Positions 48,334 to 59,291 are shown, numbered from the stretch's first letter. The stretch: 64,000 nt of DNA from [Mycobacterium] crassicus (GCF_020181615.1 NZ_CP084029.1:2448782-2512781), one strand, 5' to 3'. A program made the numbers and translations. The notes: generated by a model not told the origin, from the letters alone.

Positions 48334-49014
48334 TCAGCCCCCCAGCGTGCGCACCCAGTCGGCGTCGAACGCCTCGCCGCTCATCGCCGCGAACTCCGAG
48401 ACACCCCGCCTCCCCGAACCCGCCGGCAGCACCGCCCGCACCGGCGCCAGCTTGGCCAACGCCGCCCGATTGCTGACCGCAGCCGGACCGGGCTGCTCCG
48501 GCCAGCTTCCGATCACCACCCCGGCACACGACAGTTCTTGCCCGGCAAGGGATTCCAGGGTCAAGGCGGTGTGGTTGAGGGTACCCAGTTCGGCGTTGAC
48601 CACCACCAGCACGGCGGCGCCCAGGTCGACGGCCAGATCGCGCAGGGTTACACCATCGGCGGTCAGTTCGACCAGCAGCCCGCCGGCGCCCTCCACCAAC
48701 GTCAGGCGCCCGGGGCGGTCGGCGGCGCGGATCATGGCCAGCAGCTCAGCCCGGGTGGGCAGCGCCATCCCGGCCCGTTCGGCGGCGGCGACCGGGGCCA
48801 GCGGTTCCGGGTAGCGGCTGGCCCCGAACAGTTCGGTCACCCCCGAGAGCCGGCCGATCTCGGCGAGGTCGTCGTCGCCGTCGGCGGTGCCGGTCTGCAC
48901 CGGTTTGCACACCGCCACATCCCGGCCGTGCCGACGTGCGCAACTGGCCAGGGCCGCGGTGGCGATCGTCTTGCCGACCCCGGTGCCGGTGCCGGTGATG
49001 ACCAGCACGGTCAC
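48334..49014 (-). CDS. bioD: Dethiobiotin synthetase
   Basis: 226 residues. ATP-dependent ring closure of DAPA to dethiobiotin. P-loop [39 protein letters not shown] and [12 protein letters not shown]. Overlaps the bioF stop by 4 bp. Confidence 0.96.
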   Translation of the reverse strand: MTVLVITGTGTGVGKTIATAALASCARRHGRDVAVCKPVQTGTADGDDDLAEIGRLSGVTELFGASRYPEPLAPVAAAERAGMALPTRAELLAMIRAADRPGRLTLVEGAGGLLVELTADGVTLRDLAVDLGAAVLVVVNAELGTLNHTALTLESLAGQELSCAGVVIGSWPEQPGPAAVSNRAALAKLAPVRAVLPAGSGRRGVSEFAAMSGEAFDADWVRTLGG

Positions 49015-50216
49015 CTCCGCTGTACCGCCAATACGTCCGTCAGCACCCGCCGGGCCAGGGCCAGATCATCGGTGGTGAGCGAGGCCCGCGCGGTCAGGCG
49101 CAGCCGCGACGTGCCCGCCGGCACCGTGGGCGGCCGGAAACAGCCCACTCGGACACCGGCATCCAGGCAGGCCGCCGCGGCGGCCACCGCCACCTCCGGG
49201 TCGCCCAGGATCACCGAGACCACCGCCGATTCCGGCGGTTCAGCGAGGCTCGACGAAGGAGAGGCGAAGCTGGAACCGGCGCCTTGACCCCGACGTTCGG
49301 GTATGTCACAGATCTCGGCGAGGGTGCGCGCGTGCTGCAGCACGGCGGCGGCCCGGGCCGGCTCGGCAGACAGCACCTGCAGGGCGGCCGACGCCGCGCC
49401 GAGCGCCGCGGGGGCCAGCCCGGTGTCGAAGATGAAGGTCCGAGCGGTGTCGATGAGGTGATCGCGGACCGCAACCGGTCCCAGCACCGCGCCGCCCTGA
49501 CTGCCCAGCGCCTTGGACAGCGTCGTCGTCACCACCACATCCGGAGCCCCGGCGAGGCCGACCTCGTGCAGCAGGCCCCGCCCGCCGTCGCCGCGCACCC
49601 CCAGCCCATGCGCCTCGTCGACGATCAGCAGTGCTCCGTGCCGGCGGCACACCTCGTGCAGCTCACGCAGCGGGGCCAGGGCGCCGTCGGCGCTGAACAC
49701 CGACTCGGTCAGGACCACCGCGCGCTCTTCGCCGCGTCCGGCCAGGGCGGCGTCGACGGCATCGACATCACGGTGAGCGGTGATGACCACCCGCGCCTTC
49801 GACAGTCGGCAGCCGTCGACCAGCGACGCGTGGCAGTAGGCGTCGGACACCACCAGCGAGCCGGGCCCCGACAGGCTCACGACGGCACCGATGTTGGCGG
49901 TGTATCCCGAGGAGAACACCAAACCAGCCGGCGCACCCATGAATTCAGCCAGCTGCTGCTCGAACTGCTGATGCAGGCCGGTGTTGCCGGTCACCAGCCG
50001 GGACCCGCCCGCGCCGCCACCCCAGGTGCGCAGCGCTTCGATGCCGCCGGCGATGACGTCCGGGTGCGTCGACAGTCCGAGGTAGTCGTTGGAGGCCAAG
50101 TCCAGTTCGGCGGCGACCGCCGGCCGCACCCGCAGCGAGCGCCGCAGCCCGGCCTGGCGACGTTGCTGCTCCACACCGGCCAGCCAGGCCAGTGGCGACA
50201 GATCCGTGCGGGTCAC
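49011..50216 (-). CDS. bioF: 8-amino-7-oxononanoate synthase
   Basis: 401 residues, PLP enzyme condensing pimeloyl thioester with alanine. [46 protein letters not shown] Lys in [13 protein letters not shown]. About 15 residues longer than I recall for M. tuberculosis BioF1: residues about 312-329 ([15 protein letters not shown]) are encoded by copy 2 of the dispersed repeat and interrupt a conserved region. GTG 50216 has GAGGGAG upstream; the frame further up is inside bioA. Own promoter with a BioQ box. Confidence 0.95.
   Translation of the reverse strand: MTRTDLSPLAWLAGVEQQRRQAGLRRSLRVRPAVAAELDLASNDYLGLSTHPDVIAGGIEALRTWGGGAGGSRLVTGNTGLHQQFEQQLAEFMGAPAGLVFSSGYTANIGAVVSLSGPGSLVVSDAYCHASLVDGCRLSKARVVITAHRDVDAVDAALAGRGEERAVVLTESVFSADGALAPLRELHEVCRRHGALLIVDEAHGLGVRGDGGRGLLHEVGLAGAPDVVVTTTLSKALGSQGGAVLGPVAVRDHLIDTARTFIFDTGLAPAALGAASAALQVLSAEPARAAAVLQHARTLAEICDIPERRGQGAGSSFASPSSSLAEPPESAVVSVILGDPEVAVAAAAACLDAGVRVGCFRPPTVPAGTSRLRLTARASLTTDDLALARRVLTDVLAVQRR
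49232..49281 (-). repeat. Dispersed palindromic repeat, copy 2 (inside bioF)
   Basis: 50 bp, 45/50 identical to copy 1 in the same orientation sense when read on the minus strand ([13 protein letters not shown]). In frame with no stop, adding about 17 residues to BioF. Confidence 0.85.
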
Positions 50217-50238
50217 GCTGTGCTCCCTCGACGACGCT

Positions 50239-50251
50239 TGAACACTGTTCA
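50239..50251. promoter_or_regulatory. BioQ box 2: TGAAC-N3-GTTCA upstream of bioF
   Basis: A 13-bp palindrome 23 bp before the bioF GTG, at the end of bioA (it contains the bioA stop codon). Its first minus-strand T is the last base of a TAGCCT -10 box (50251-50256), exactly as in the bioB promoter. Confidence 0.85.
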
Positions 50252-51550
50252 GGCTAAAGCACGGACCACGCCGACCATCGCGGCACCGATCTGGGCGATC
50301 TGCTCGTCGGTGCACACGTAGGGCGGCATCGCGTACACCAGGTTGCGGAACGGCCGCAGCCATACCCCGTGGGCCAGTGCGACCGGGGTGGCTACCGCCA
50401 GGTCCACCGACTGTTCGCATTCGATGACCCCGATGGCACCGCAGACCCGCACGTCGGCGACTCCGGGCAGGTCACGGGCCGGTTCCAGGGCTGCGGTCAG
50501 CCGGGCGCCGATCGCGGCGACCGTCGAGCGCCAGTCCTGGCCGAGCAGCAGTTCGGTGCTGGCCACCGACACCGCGCAGGCCAGCGGGTTGGCCATGAAG
50601 GTGGGGCCGTGCATCAGCGCGCCTGCTTCGCCGCCGCTGATCGTGTGCGCGATGTCGGTGCTGCACAAGGTGGCGGCCAGGCTCAGGTAGCCGCCGGTCA
50701 GCGCCTTGCCGACACACATGATGTCCGGACTGACGCGGGCGTGGTCGGCGGCGAACAGTTCCCCGGTTCGACCGAATCCGGTGGCGATCTCATCGAGGAT
50801 CAGCAGTACGCCGTGGCGCGTGCAGGCGTCACGCAGGTCACGCAGGTAACGCGGATCGTGGAAACGCATTCCGCCGGCCCCCTGCACCACCGGTTCGACG
50901 ATCACGGCGGCCAACTCGTCGCGGTGCTGCCGCAGCAACGCCTCGAAGTCGGCGCTGTAGGCCGGGTCGTAATCGCGGGGCACCTGGGGGGCGAAGACCT
51001 GCGCGGCCAGCACTGAATTTTTTCCGGCCCAAAGCTCATGCATCCCGCCGTCGGGGTCGCAGACGCTCATCGGGGTGAACGTGTCCCCGTGGTAGCCGCC
51101 CCGCCACGTCATCAACCGGTGCTTGCCGGATTGTCCGCGGGCACGCCAGTACTGCAGCGCCATCTTGACCGCGACCTCGACCGACACCGACCCGGAGTCA
51201 CTGAAGAAGACGGTGTCCAGGCCGGCCGGGGTGATCTGCACCAGCAGCTGGGCCAGCCGGGCCGCGGGTTCGTGGGTCAGTCCACCGAACATGACGTGGT
51301 TCATGGTGGCCAGTTGCGTCGTCATCGCCGCGTCCAGTACCGGGTGGCCGTGGCCGTGGATGGCGGTCCACCACGAGCTCATCGCGTCGAGCACCTGGAC
51401 CGGTGCACCATCGACGATCAACGTCAGGTGCGGACCGCGGGCGGCCACCGCCACGATCGGGGCGAGGGCTTCGGCACCGATCGTGCTGTAGGGGTGCCAC
51501 AGGTGTGCGGTGTCGATGGCGCTGATCTGCTCGGGACTCAACGCGGACAT
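50249..51550 (-). CDS. bioA: DAPA aminotransferase
   Basis: 433 residues. PLP enzyme making 7,8-diaminopelargonate with SAM as amino donor. [76 protein letters not shown] Lys in [15 protein letters not shown], and [17 protein letters not shown] 51550 is preferred over longer frames, which leave the family's N-terminus. TACTGT lies 8 nt upstream and overlaps a perfect CTGTCGACAG palindrome (51553-51562), which is not a BioQ box. Confidence 0.96.
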   Translation of the reverse strand: MSALSPEQISAIDTAHLWHPYSTIGAEALAPIVAVAARGPHLTLIVDGAPVQVLDAMSSWWTAIHGHGHPVLDAAMTTQLATMNHVMFGGLTHEPAARLAQLLVQITPAGLDTVFFSDSGSVSVEVAVKMALQYWRARGQSGKHRLMTWRGGYHGDTFTPMSVCDPDGGMHELWAGKNSVLAAQVFAPQVPRDYDPAYSADFEALLRQHRDELAAVIVEPVVQGAGGMRFHDPRYLRDLRDACTRHGVLLILDEIATGFGRTGELFAADHARVSPDIMCVGKALTGGYLSLAATLCSTDIAHTISGGEAGALMHGPTFMANPLACAVSVASTELLLGQDWRSTVAAIGARLTAALEPARDLPGVADVRVCGAIGVIECEQSVDLAVATPVALAHGVWLRPFRNLVYAMPPYVCTDEQIAQIGAAMVGVVRALA

Positions 51551-51757
51551 GGCTGTCGACAGTAATGCAGCCCGCCCGTCCAGCAGCAATGCGAACAGGT
51601 ACCCGGCAGCTCCGCGGACCGGGTGCCGTAACCGTTCGGTCACAGGTTGCCCAATTTCTCTCCGGGCGGGGTGGTGCGGGTCTACACGCAGGTACGCTCT
51701 GTTACAGGAGTGACGAATGAGGCTGTCGTGATAACGGGGCCGGGAGAGGGGAATTCG

Positions 51758-52462
51758 ATGAAGCGCGTCTATGCCACCGCGATCGCACTGGCAGCGGCAT
51801 TGGCCCCGCTGAGCGTCGCCGCGCCCGCAGGCGCCGACCCCCAGTCCCAATCCGGTCAGAGCCAGCTCATCGACCGAGTTGTCCAGCGCGCGCTGTCCCA
51901 GCGCGGGGTGCCCTTCGTCTACGGCGGCGGTGACGTTTCCGGGCCGACCAACGGGGCCCGCGCAGCCGCGCACACCACGGGCGGTGTCCGGGGTATCGCC
52001 GGTCTACCGGGCGGCCCCGCCGCGGGCATCCCCGGCAGCCCCGTCGCCATCCCGGGTAGCCCCGCCGTCATCCCGGGCAGTCCCACCACCGGTATCCCCG
52101 GCGGTCCTCTCGTGGCTGGTAGCGCCACCCCCGGCCTCCCGGGAGCAACGATTCCCCCCACCCCGGCCCTGCCCGATCTGACCACCGTCGGGTTCGACGC
52201 ATCGGGGCTGATCCAGTACGCGTACGCCGGTGCCGGGATCAAGATGCCCCGCACTTCCGGTGAGCAGTGCAGCGTCGGCCACAAGGTCGCACCCGCGCAG
52301 GCCCGCCCCGGCGACCTGCTCTGTTACGGCCCGGGCGGCTCGCAGAGCGTCGCCATGTACCTCGGCAACAACCAGATGATCGAGGGCACCAGCCCCGTGG
52401 TCGCGGTGTCGCCGGCCCGTACCTCCAACATGGTCCCCTACCTGACCCGGGTGATCGGCTGA
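51758..52462 (+). CDS. ripD: Non-catalytic NlpC/P60 peptidoglycan-binding protein RipD
   Basis: 234 residues. Signal peptide 1-27 ([20 protein letters not shown] then AGA cleavage), so exported. The NlpC/P60 fold is present ([53 protein letters not shown]). However, the catalytic Cys of DCSGL is Ala (residue 148) and the His of the usual HVG is Ser, so it should bind rather than cut peptidoglycan, as known for M. tuberculosis RipD (Rv1566c). Residues about 60-143 are a Gly/Pro/Ala-rich insert with IPGSP repeats that splits the domain before the DASG strand. ATG 51758 has GGGAGAGGGG upstream. Confidence 0.9.
   Translation: MKRVYATAIALAAALAPLSVAAPAGADPQSQSGQSQLIDRVVQRALSQRGVPFVYGGGDVSGPTNGARAAAHTTGGVRGIAGLPGGPAAGIPGSPVAIPGSPAVIPGSPTTGIPGGPLVAGSATPGLPGATIPPTPALPDLTTVGFDASGLIQYAYAGAGIKMPRTSGEQCSVGHKVAPAQARPGDLLCYGPGGSQSVAMYLGNNQMIEGTSPVVAVSPARTSNMVPYLTRVIG
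52025..52108 (+). repeat. GIPGSP-type repeat tract in ripD
   Basis: In-frame repeats encoding [20 protein letters not shown] and continuing TTGIPGGP; the unit is about 7-8 codons. Confidence 0.75.
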
Positions 52463-52544
52463 CCCACCCGGCGGGCTCGCCGACGACGTCACAGCTTGTG
52501 GAATGCGGTTTCTACAGGGCGATTAGGTAGATTGTCGGGCGACC

Positions 52545-54755
52545 ATGATTGCCCTGTCCCCGCCTCGACCGGCGGTAACACCTATTGCGGGACCCGCCTC
52601 CGGATCCGTTCCGACCCCACCGTCGGCGGCCCCCATGGGTACCCGCAAGGCGGGCTTCTATCGTCACGACCTCGACGGGCTGCGCGGGATCGCGATCGCC
52701 TTGGTGGCGGTGTTCCACGTCTGGTTCGGCCGGGTGTCGGGCGGGGTCGACGTGTTCCTGGCACTGTCCGGGTTCTTCTTCGGCGGCAAGTTGCTGCGGG
52801 TCGCGCTGAACCCCAAGTCATCGCTGTCGCCGATACCGGACCTGACCCGGCTGGTTCGCCGGTTGCTGCCCGCCCTGGTGGTGGTGCTGGCGGCCTGCGC
52901 GGGGCTCACCATCTGGATCCAGCCGCAGACCCGATGGGAGACCTTCGCCGACCAGAGCCTCGCCAGCCTGGGCTACTACCAGAACTGGGAGTTGGCCAAC
53001 ACCGCCTCGGACTACCTGCGCGCCGGTGAAGCGGTCAGCCCGCTTCAGCACATCTGGTCGATGTCGGTGCAGGGCCAGTTCTACCTGAGCTTCCTGCTGC
53101 TGATCTTCGGCTTCGCGTTCCTGTTCCGGCGTGTGCTGGGCGCCCACCTGCGGTCGGCCTTCGTGGTGCTGATCACGGCGCTCACCGTGGCCTCGTTCTG
53201 GTACGCGATCGTCGCGCACCAGGCCGATCAGTCGCAGGCCTACTACAACAGCTTCGCCCGCGCCTGGGAGTTGTTGCTCGGTGTGCTGGCCGGGGCGCTG
53301 GTCCCCTACATCCGGTGGCCGATGTGGTTGCGCACCGTCGTGGGCACCGTCGCCCTGGCGGCGATCCTGAGCTGCGGCGCCCTGATCGAAGGCGTCAAGG
53401 AGTTCCCCGGGCCGTGGGCGCTGGTTCCGGTGGGCGCCACCGTGGCCTTCGTGCTGGCCGGGGCCAACCGGCACTCCCATCCGAGCACCAGCGCAAAGCT
53501 GCCGTGGCCCAATCGCTGGCTGGCGGCCGGACCACTGGTCACCCTCGGTGCGATGGCCTACTCGCTGTACCTGTGGCACTGGCCGCTGCTCATCTTCTGG
53601 TTGTCCTACACCGGCCACAAACACGCCTCGGTGCTCGAAGGCGCCGCGATCCTGTTGCTGTCCGGCGTGCTGGCCTACCTGACCACCCGGCTGGTCGAGG
53701 ATCCGCTGCGCTACCGGGCCCCGGCCGGCCCCGGCCCGACTCCGGTGCTGAGCATTCCTTGGCGCAAGCCCTCGGCCGGCTGGTGGCGGCGCCCGACGCT
53801 GGCACTGGGCTCGACGGTGGTGCTGCTGGGCGTGGCGCTGACCGCGACGTCGTTCACCTGGCGTGAGCACGTCACCGTCCAGCGCGCCAGCGGCAAGGAA
53901 CTGGTCAAGCTCAGCAAAGACGACTACCCGGGTGCCCGCGCCCTGATCAAGCATCAGCGCGTACCCAAGCTCCGGATGCGGCCCACCATCCTGGAGGCCA
54001 AGAAAGACCTGCCCAAGTCGACCCGGGACGGGTGCATCAGCACCTTCACCAACCCGGCCCTGATCAACTGCACCTACGGCGATCCGGAGGCGACCCGGAC
54101 CGTCGCGCTGGCCGGCGGTTCGCACGCCGAACACTGGCTGCCCGCGCTGGACATCCTCGGCCAGCGGCACCACTTCAAGGTGGTCACCTACCTCAAGATG
54201 GGCTGCCCACTGTCCACCGAGAAGGTCCCGCTGATCATGGGCAACAACGCCCCCTACCCGCAGTGCTATGAGTGGGTGGGAAAGACGATGAACAAGCTGA
54301 TCGCCGACCACCCGGACTTCGTGTTCACCACCGCGACCCGGCCGTGGAACATCAAACCCGGCGACGTGATGCCCGGAACCTACATCGGGATCTGGAAACA
54401 GCTGTCGGACAACCACATTCCGATCCTGGGAATACGCGACACCCCGTGGCTGCTGCGTGACGGAGACCCGTTCCAACCGGCGGACTGCCTGGCCTCCGGC
54501 GGTGACGCGGATTCCTGCGGCATGAAGCGCTCCGACGCCTTCGTGGACCGCAACCCGACCCTGGATTTCGTCACCCGGTTCCCGCTGCTCAAGCCCTTGG
54601 ACCTGTCCGACGCCGTCTGCGACAAGGAGATCTGCCGAGCCGTGGAGGGGAACGTGCTGGTCTATCACGATTCCCACCATCTGTCGGCAACCTACATGCG
54701 CACCATGACCGGCGAACTGGGTCGGCAGATGGGTACCGCCACCGGTTGGTGGTGA
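52545..54755 (+). CDS. OafA/YrhL-type membrane acyltransferase with SGNH domain (Rv1565c type)
   Basis: 736 residues. The acyltransferase-3 domain spans about residues 38-420: GFYRHDLDGLRGIAIALVAV, a His/Asp motif (FHVWFGRVSGGVDVFLALSG), ten or so transmembrane helices, and YSLYLWHWPLLIFW. An extracytoplasmic SGNH domain follows (about 480-736) with ALAGGSHAEHWLPAL and the catalytic VYHDSHHLSATYM. Such proteins O-acetylate or acylate cell-envelope glycans; the acceptor is unknown. ATG 52545, with TAGATT 11 nt upstream. It sits between ripD and treX, as Rv1565c does. Confidence 0.93.
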   Translation: MIALSPPRPAVTPIAGPASGSVPTPPSAAPMGTRKAGFYRHDLDGLRGIAIALVAVFHVWFGRVSGGVDVFLALSGFFFGGKLLRVALNPKSSLSPIPDLTRLVRRLLPALVVVLAACAGLTIWIQPQTRWETFADQSLASLGYYQNWELANTASDYLRAGEAVSPLQHIWSMSVQGQFYLSFLLLIFGFAFLFRRVLGAHLRSAFVVLITALTVASFWYAIVAHQADQSQAYYNSFARAWELLLGVLAGALVPYIRWPMWLRTVVGTVALAAILSCGALIEGVKEFPGPWALVPVGATVAFVLAGANRHSHPSTSAKLPWPNRWLAAGPLVTLGAMAYSLYLWHWPLLIFWLSYTGHKHASVLEGAAILLLSGVLAYLTTRLVEDPLRYRAPAGPGPTPVLSIPWRKPSAGWWRRPTLALGSTVVLLGVALTATSFTWREHVTVQRASGKELVKLSKDDYPGARALIKHQRVPKLRMRPTILEAKKDLPKSTRDGCISTFTNPALINCTYGDPEATRTVALAGGSHAEHWLPALDILGQRHHFKVVTYLKMGCPLSTEKVPLIMGNNAPYPQCYEWVGKTMNKLIADHPDFVFTTATRPWNIKPGDVMPGTYIGIWKQLSDNHIPILGIRDTPWLLRDGDPFQPADCLASGGDADSCGMKRSDAFVDRNPTLDFVTRFPLLKPLDLSDAVCDKEICRAVEGNVLVYHDSHHLSATYMRTMTGELGRQMGTATGWW

Positions 54756-54793
54756 GCCCGGCCGCGCTCACCGGCGGCCGCCGGAGAAGCGGA

Positions 54794-54799
54794 TAAGGT
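54794..54799 (+). promoter_or_regulatory. -10 hexamer for treX
   Basis: TAAGGT, 6 nt before GTG 54806. Confidence 0.5.
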
Positions 54800-54805
54800 C
54801 GAGCG

Positions 54806-56983
54806 GTGTCGTCGGCTGAGTCGGGCACCGGACCCACGCCGGGGCCGTCCGCGCCCACGGTCTGGCCCGGGCAGAGTTATCCACTCGGCGCCGTCTACGA
54901 CGGCGCCGGAACCAACTTCGCGGTGTTCTCCGAAGTTGCCGAGCGCGTCGAACTGTGCCTGGTGGACGACCGTGACAACACCGAGACCCGAGTCAACCTC
55001 GACGAGGTCGACGGCTACGTCTGGCATGCCTATCTGCCCGGCATCGGCCCCGGCCAGCACTACGGATTCCGGGTACACGGGCCATTCGAGCCCGCCGCCG
55101 GGCAGCGCTGTGATTCGGGCAAGCTGCTGCTGGACCCGTACGGAAAGGCGTTCCATGGCGACTTCGACTTCGGGCCGGCGCTGTTCTCCTACGACCTGAC
55201 GGACCCGGACGGCGCAGACAGCGGGTACCCTCCCCCGGCGCTGGACTCGTTGGGCCACACCATGACCAGCGTGGTGATCAACCCGTTCTTCGACTGGGCC
55301 ACCGACCGATCACCCCGCACCCCCTACCACGAGACGATCATCTACGAGGCGCACGTCAAGGGCATGACCCAGACCCACCCGGAGATTCCGGACGAGCTGC
55401 GCGGCACCTATGCCGGGCTGGCCCACCCGGTGATCATCGACCACCTCACGTCGCTGAACGTGACCGCGATCGAGTTGATGCCGGTACACCAGTTCCTGCA
55501 CGACCACCGGCTGCTACAGCTGGGCCTGCGTAATTACTGGGGGTACAACACTTTCGGATTCTTCGCCCCGCACAACCAGTACGCGGCGAGTCGCCAGGCC
55601 GGCGGCGCGGTACCGGAGTTCAAGGCGATGGTGCGGTCCTTCCACCAGGCGGGCATCGAGGTGATCCTCGACGTCGTCTACAACCACACCGCCGAAGGCG
55701 ACCACCTGGGCCCGACGCTCAATTTCCGTGGCATCGACAACGCCGCCTACTACCGCCTGGCCGACGACGACAAGCGGATCTACACCGACTACACCGGAAC
55801 CGGCAACAGCCTCAATGCCCGTCATCCGCACACCCTGCAGTTGATCATGGACTCGCTGCGCTACTGGGTGACCGAGATGCACGTCGACGGGTTCCGCTTC
55901 GACCTCGCCTCCACGCTGGCCAGGGAACTGCACGACGTCGATCGGCTCTCGGCCTTCTTCGATCTGGTGCAACAGGATCCGGTGGTCAGCCAGGTCAAAC
56001 TGATCGCCGAGCCGTGGGACGTCGGCGAAGGCGGCTACCAGGTGGGCAACTTCCCCGGGCTGTGGACGGAGTGGAACGGCAAGTACCGCGACACCGTGCG
56101 CGACTATTGGCGCGGTGAGCCCGAAACCCTGGGCGAATTCGGTTCCCGGCTCACCGGCTCGTCGGATCTCTATGAGGCCACCGGCCGGCGCCCCAGCGCC
56201 AGCATCAATTTCGTCACCTGCCACGACGGCTTCACGCTGACCGACCTGGTGTCCTACAACGAGAAGCACAACGAAGCCAACGGTGAGGACAACCGCGATG
56301 GTGAGGGCTACAACCGGTCGTGGAACTGCGGTGTCGAGGGCCCGACCGACGACCCCGCCATACGTGCGTTGCGGGCCCGCCAGATCCGCAACATCATGGC
56401 GACCCTGCTGGTCAGCCAGGGCACCCCGATGATCCTGCACGGCGACGAGATGGGCCGCACCCAGCACGGTAACAACAACGCCTACTGCCAGGACTCCGAA
56501 CTGTCCTGGATGGACTGGACACTGGCCGAACGCAACGCCGACCTGCTGTCCTTCACCCGAGCGTTGACCGCGCTGCGCACCGCGCACCCGGTGTTCCGCC
56601 GGCGCCGGTTCTTCGAGGGCAGGCCGATCCGCGGCGGTGACGAGGTGCGCGACATCGCCTGGCTCACGCCGGCCGGGTACGAGATGACCCAACAGGACTG
56701 GGACAGTGAGTTCGGCCGCTGCGTGATGGTTTTCCTCAACGGTGACGCGCTGCCGGAACCCGATGCGCGCGGCCGGCGCATCGTCGACGACTCATTCCTG
56801 TTGTGCTTCAACGCCGGTGAGACACCGGTGGATTTCGTCACCCCCAACACCGAGTACGCGCAGGGCTGGGCCGCGGTGATCGACACCGCCGATGGCGCCG
56901 GCAGCACCGAGCTGTCGGTGCAGGCGGGCCGGCCCGTCACGGTGGCGGCGCGATCGCTGATCATCCTGCGAAAGAGCCGGTGA
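54806..56983 (+). CDS. treX: Glycogen debranching enzyme TreX
   Basis: 725 residues, GH13 with N-terminal CBM48 ([20 protein letters not shown]). Hydrolyses alpha-1,6 branches of glycogen to feed the TreY route. Catalytic motifs: [12 protein letters not shown], nucleophile in [15 protein letters not shown], acid/base in [26 protein letters not shown] 54806 is set by the -10 box. treY follows after 4 bp. Confidence 0.96.
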   Translation: MSSAESGTGPTPGPSAPTVWPGQSYPLGAVYDGAGTNFAVFSEVAERVELCLVDDRDNTETRVNLDEVDGYVWHAYLPGIGPGQHYGFRVHGPFEPAAGQRCDSGKLLLDPYGKAFHGDFDFGPALFSYDLTDPDGADSGYPPPALDSLGHTMTSVVINPFFDWATDRSPRTPYHETIIYEAHVKGMTQTHPEIPDELRGTYAGLAHPVIIDHLTSLNVTAIELMPVHQFLHDHRLLQLGLRNYWGYNTFGFFAPHNQYAASRQAGGAVPEFKAMVRSFHQAGIEVILDVVYNHTAEGDHLGPTLNFRGIDNAAYYRLADDDKRIYTDYTGTGNSLNARHPHTLQLIMDSLRYWVTEMHVDGFRFDLASTLARELHDVDRLSAFFDLVQQDPVVSQVKLIAEPWDVGEGGYQVGNFPGLWTEWNGKYRDTVRDYWRGEPETLGEFGSRLTGSSDLYEATGRRPSASINFVTCHDGFTLTDLVSYNEKHNEANGEDNRDGEGYNRSWNCGVEGPTDDPAIRALRARQIRNIMATLLVSQGTPMILHGDEMGRTQHGNNNAYCQDSELSWMDWTLAERNADLLSFTRALTALRTAHPVFRRRRFFEGRPIRGGDEVRDIAWLTPAGYEMTQQDWDSEFGRCVMVFLNGDALPEPDARGRRIVDDSFLLCFNAGETPVDFVTPNTEYAQGWAAVIDTADGAGSTELSVQAGRPVTVAARSLIILRKSR

Positions 56984-56987
56984 GCCG

Positions 56988-59264
56988 ATGCCGTTGCCGG
57001 TTTCGACCTATCGGCTGCAGCTGCGCGGGCCGGACAGTGGATTCGGGTTCACCTTCGCCGACGCCGAGAACCTCCTCGACTACCTTGGCCCACTCGGGAT
57101 TTCGCACCTATACCTGTCGCCGATCCTGACCGCGGCACACGGGTCGCCGCACGGCTACGACGTCACCGACCCCACCACGGTGTCCGCTGAACTCGGCGGC
57201 ATCGACGGCCTGCGCAGACTTTCCGATACGGCCCGGGCCCGGGGCATGGGCCTGATCGTCGACATCGTGCCGAACCACGCCGGAGTCGGGATCCCCGAAC
57301 AGAACCCGTGGTGGTGGGATGTGCTGCGGCATGGGCACGCATCGGATTTCGCCCGTTTCTTCGACATCGACTGGGAACTGGGCGCGGGCAAGATCCTGCT
57401 GCCGGTGCTCGACTCAGAGGATGACCTTGGCGGGCTGACGATCGACGGCGACCGGCTGCGGCTCGGCGCCCTGGCGGTGCCGATCAGCCCGGGCACCGAC
57501 CCCGGCAGCCCGAATCAACCCGCGGAAGTCTACCGGCGCCAGCACTACCGGTTGGTGAGCTGGCGCAGCGGCCAGTGCGGCTACCGCCGCTTCCTGGCGA
57601 TCAATTCGCTGGCCGCGCTACGTCAGGAGGACGAGCAGGTCTTTGCGGTGACGCATCGCGAGGTGGCGCGCTGGTTCGATGAGGGCCTGGTGGACGGGCT
57701 GCGCGTAGACCACCTCGACGGATTGTCCGATCCGGCCGGCTATCTGCGCCGGCTGCGCGACCTGATCGGGCCGCAGGCCTGGATCGTCGTCGAGAAGAAC
57801 CTGGCTGTAGATGAGGACCTCGAGCCCTCACTGCCGGTCGCCGGAACCACCGGCTACGACGTGCTGCGCCCGATCGGCGGAATCCTCATCGACCCCGGCG
57901 GCGAGTCCGTGCTGACCGGGCTGGCCGGCCCGGCGGCGGTCGATGCGGTGCCCGAGCTGCGGACCAAGGCCGCGACGGCACTCGACAATGACCTGCAGCG
58001 ACTGCGCCGCTGCATCACCGCCGCCACCGGGTCCGACTCACCCCGGTTGGCTGAGGCACTGGCGGCGCTGATCGGGCGCGTCGGGGTGTATCGCTGCGAT
58101 TACCCGGTGACCGAGCCTGTCCTGCGCACCGCCCTGGCCGAAACGGCGACGGCCACACCGGAGCTCGCATTCGAGTTGGCGATGATCAGCGCCGCGGTGG
58201 CCGGCGGCGGTCAGGTCGCCGTGCGGCTGCAGCAGTTGTGCGTCGCCGCGGTGGCCGGCGGAGTCGAGGGCCTGTTGTTTCACCGCGACCCCCGTCTGGT
58301 GTCGCTGAACGAGTTCGGCGGCGACCCGCATCGGTTCGGGTGCGGCGCAGCGGAGTTTCACTCCGGGCTGGCCGAACGCGCGCGACGCTGGCCGCGGGCG
58401 ATGACCACCCTGTCAACCCACGACACCCAGCGCAGCGAGGACGTCCGGGCCCGGATCGGGGTGCTCTCACAGGTGCCGGGTTTGTGGGCCGATTCGGTCG
58501 CAGGCTGGGAGTCCGCGACCCCCTGCCCCGATCGGCCGACGGGACTGTTCCTGTGGCAGAACATCTTCGGGGTGTGGCCGACAGACGGGATCGTCACCGA
58601 ATCCCTGCGCGCCCGGCTGCACGCCTACGCGCGCAAGGCGGTACGCGAAGCCGCGCGATGCAGCTCCTGGCAGCGGCCCGACACCACGTTCGAGAAGGCG
58701 CTGGCCGAGTGGCTCGACGCCGTGCTCGACGGCCCGGTCGCCGACGAGGTCACCGCGCTGGTCGACAGACTGCGGCCGCACGCGGAAAGCGATGCGCTGG
58801 CCCAGAAACTCCTGGCGCTGACCGTACCGGGAGTGCCCGACGTCTATCAGGGCACCGAGTTATTCGACGACAGCCTGACCGACCCGGACAACCGCCGTCC
58901 GGTCGACTTCGCCGCCCGCCGCGCCGAACTGACCGCCCTGCGGCACCCGAAGATGCGGATCGTGCATGCCGCCCTGCGGTTACGCCGCGAACACCCGGAG
59001 ACTTTTCCGCACGGAACCTATCGCCCACTGTCGGCGGACGGCCCGGCCGCCAACCATGTGGTGGCGTTCCGGCGCGGCGATGATGTGGTGGTCGCGGTCC
59101 GTCGTTGGACGGTGCGTCTGGGCGAAACCGGCTGGGGCAACACCGTGATCACACTCGCGGCCGGTGATTGGACTGACCGGCTGACGGGCCGGAGGTGGGC
59201 CGGGAGGGTACGCGCGGCGGAGATGTTCGGCGAGCTGCCGGGCGTGTTGCTCGAGCGCGCCTAA
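56988..59264 (+). CDS. treY: Maltooligosyltrehalose synthase TreY
   Basis: 758 residues, GH13. Turns the reducing end of maltodextrin into a trehalosyl unit. STYRLQLRGPDSGFGFTFAD, LIVDIVPNHAGVG, nucleophile in GLRVDHLDGLSDP, acid/base in IVVEKNL, STHDTQRSEDVRARI and the C-terminal GVPDVYQGTELFDDSLTDPD. Trehalose release needs TreZ, which in M. tuberculosis follows directly (Rv1562c) but is absent here. Confidence 0.96.
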   Translation: MPLPVSTYRLQLRGPDSGFGFTFADAENLLDYLGPLGISHLYLSPILTAAHGSPHGYDVTDPTTVSAELGGIDGLRRLSDTARARGMGLIVDIVPNHAGVGIPEQNPWWWDVLRHGHASDFARFFDIDWELGAGKILLPVLDSEDDLGGLTIDGDRLRLGALAVPISPGTDPGSPNQPAEVYRRQHYRLVSWRSGQCGYRRFLAINSLAALRQEDEQVFAVTHREVARWFDEGLVDGLRVDHLDGLSDPAGYLRRLRDLIGPQAWIVVEKNLAVDEDLEPSLPVAGTTGYDVLRPIGGILIDPGGESVLTGLAGPAAVDAVPELRTKAATALDNDLQRLRRCITAATGSDSPRLAEALAALIGRVGVYRCDYPVTEPVLRTALAETATATPELAFELAMISAAVAGGGQVAVRLQQLCVAAVAGGVEGLLFHRDPRLVSLNEFGGDPHRFGCGAAEFHSGLAERARRWPRAMTTLSTHDTQRSEDVRARIGVLSQVPGLWADSVAGWESATPCPDRPTGLFLWQNIFGVWPTDGIVTESLRARLHAYARKAVREAARCSSWQRPDTTFEKALAEWLDAVLDGPVADEVTALVDRLRPHAESDALAQKLLALTVPGVPDVYQGTELFDDSLTDPDNRRPVDFAARRAELTALRHPKMRIVHAALRLRREHPETFPHGTYRPLSADGPAANHVVAFRRGDDVVVAVRRWTVRLGETGWGNTVITLAAGDWTDRLTGRRWAGRVRAAEMFGELPGVLLERA

Positions 59265-59291
59265 GGCAGGGGGTAGCGGCCCGGTTCGTGC

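Noticed and set aside
51553-51562. CTGTCGACAG palindrome before bioA as a third BioQ box
   Set aside because: It does not match TGAAC-N3-GTTCA; it may be chance, given the frequency of GTCGAC in this GC-rich DNA.
52818-54680. Minus-strand ORF of 620 codons opposite the acyltransferase gene
   Set aside because: A shadow ORF with the same Arg/Gly/Gln/His-rich composition; the plus-strand frame has clear family motifs.
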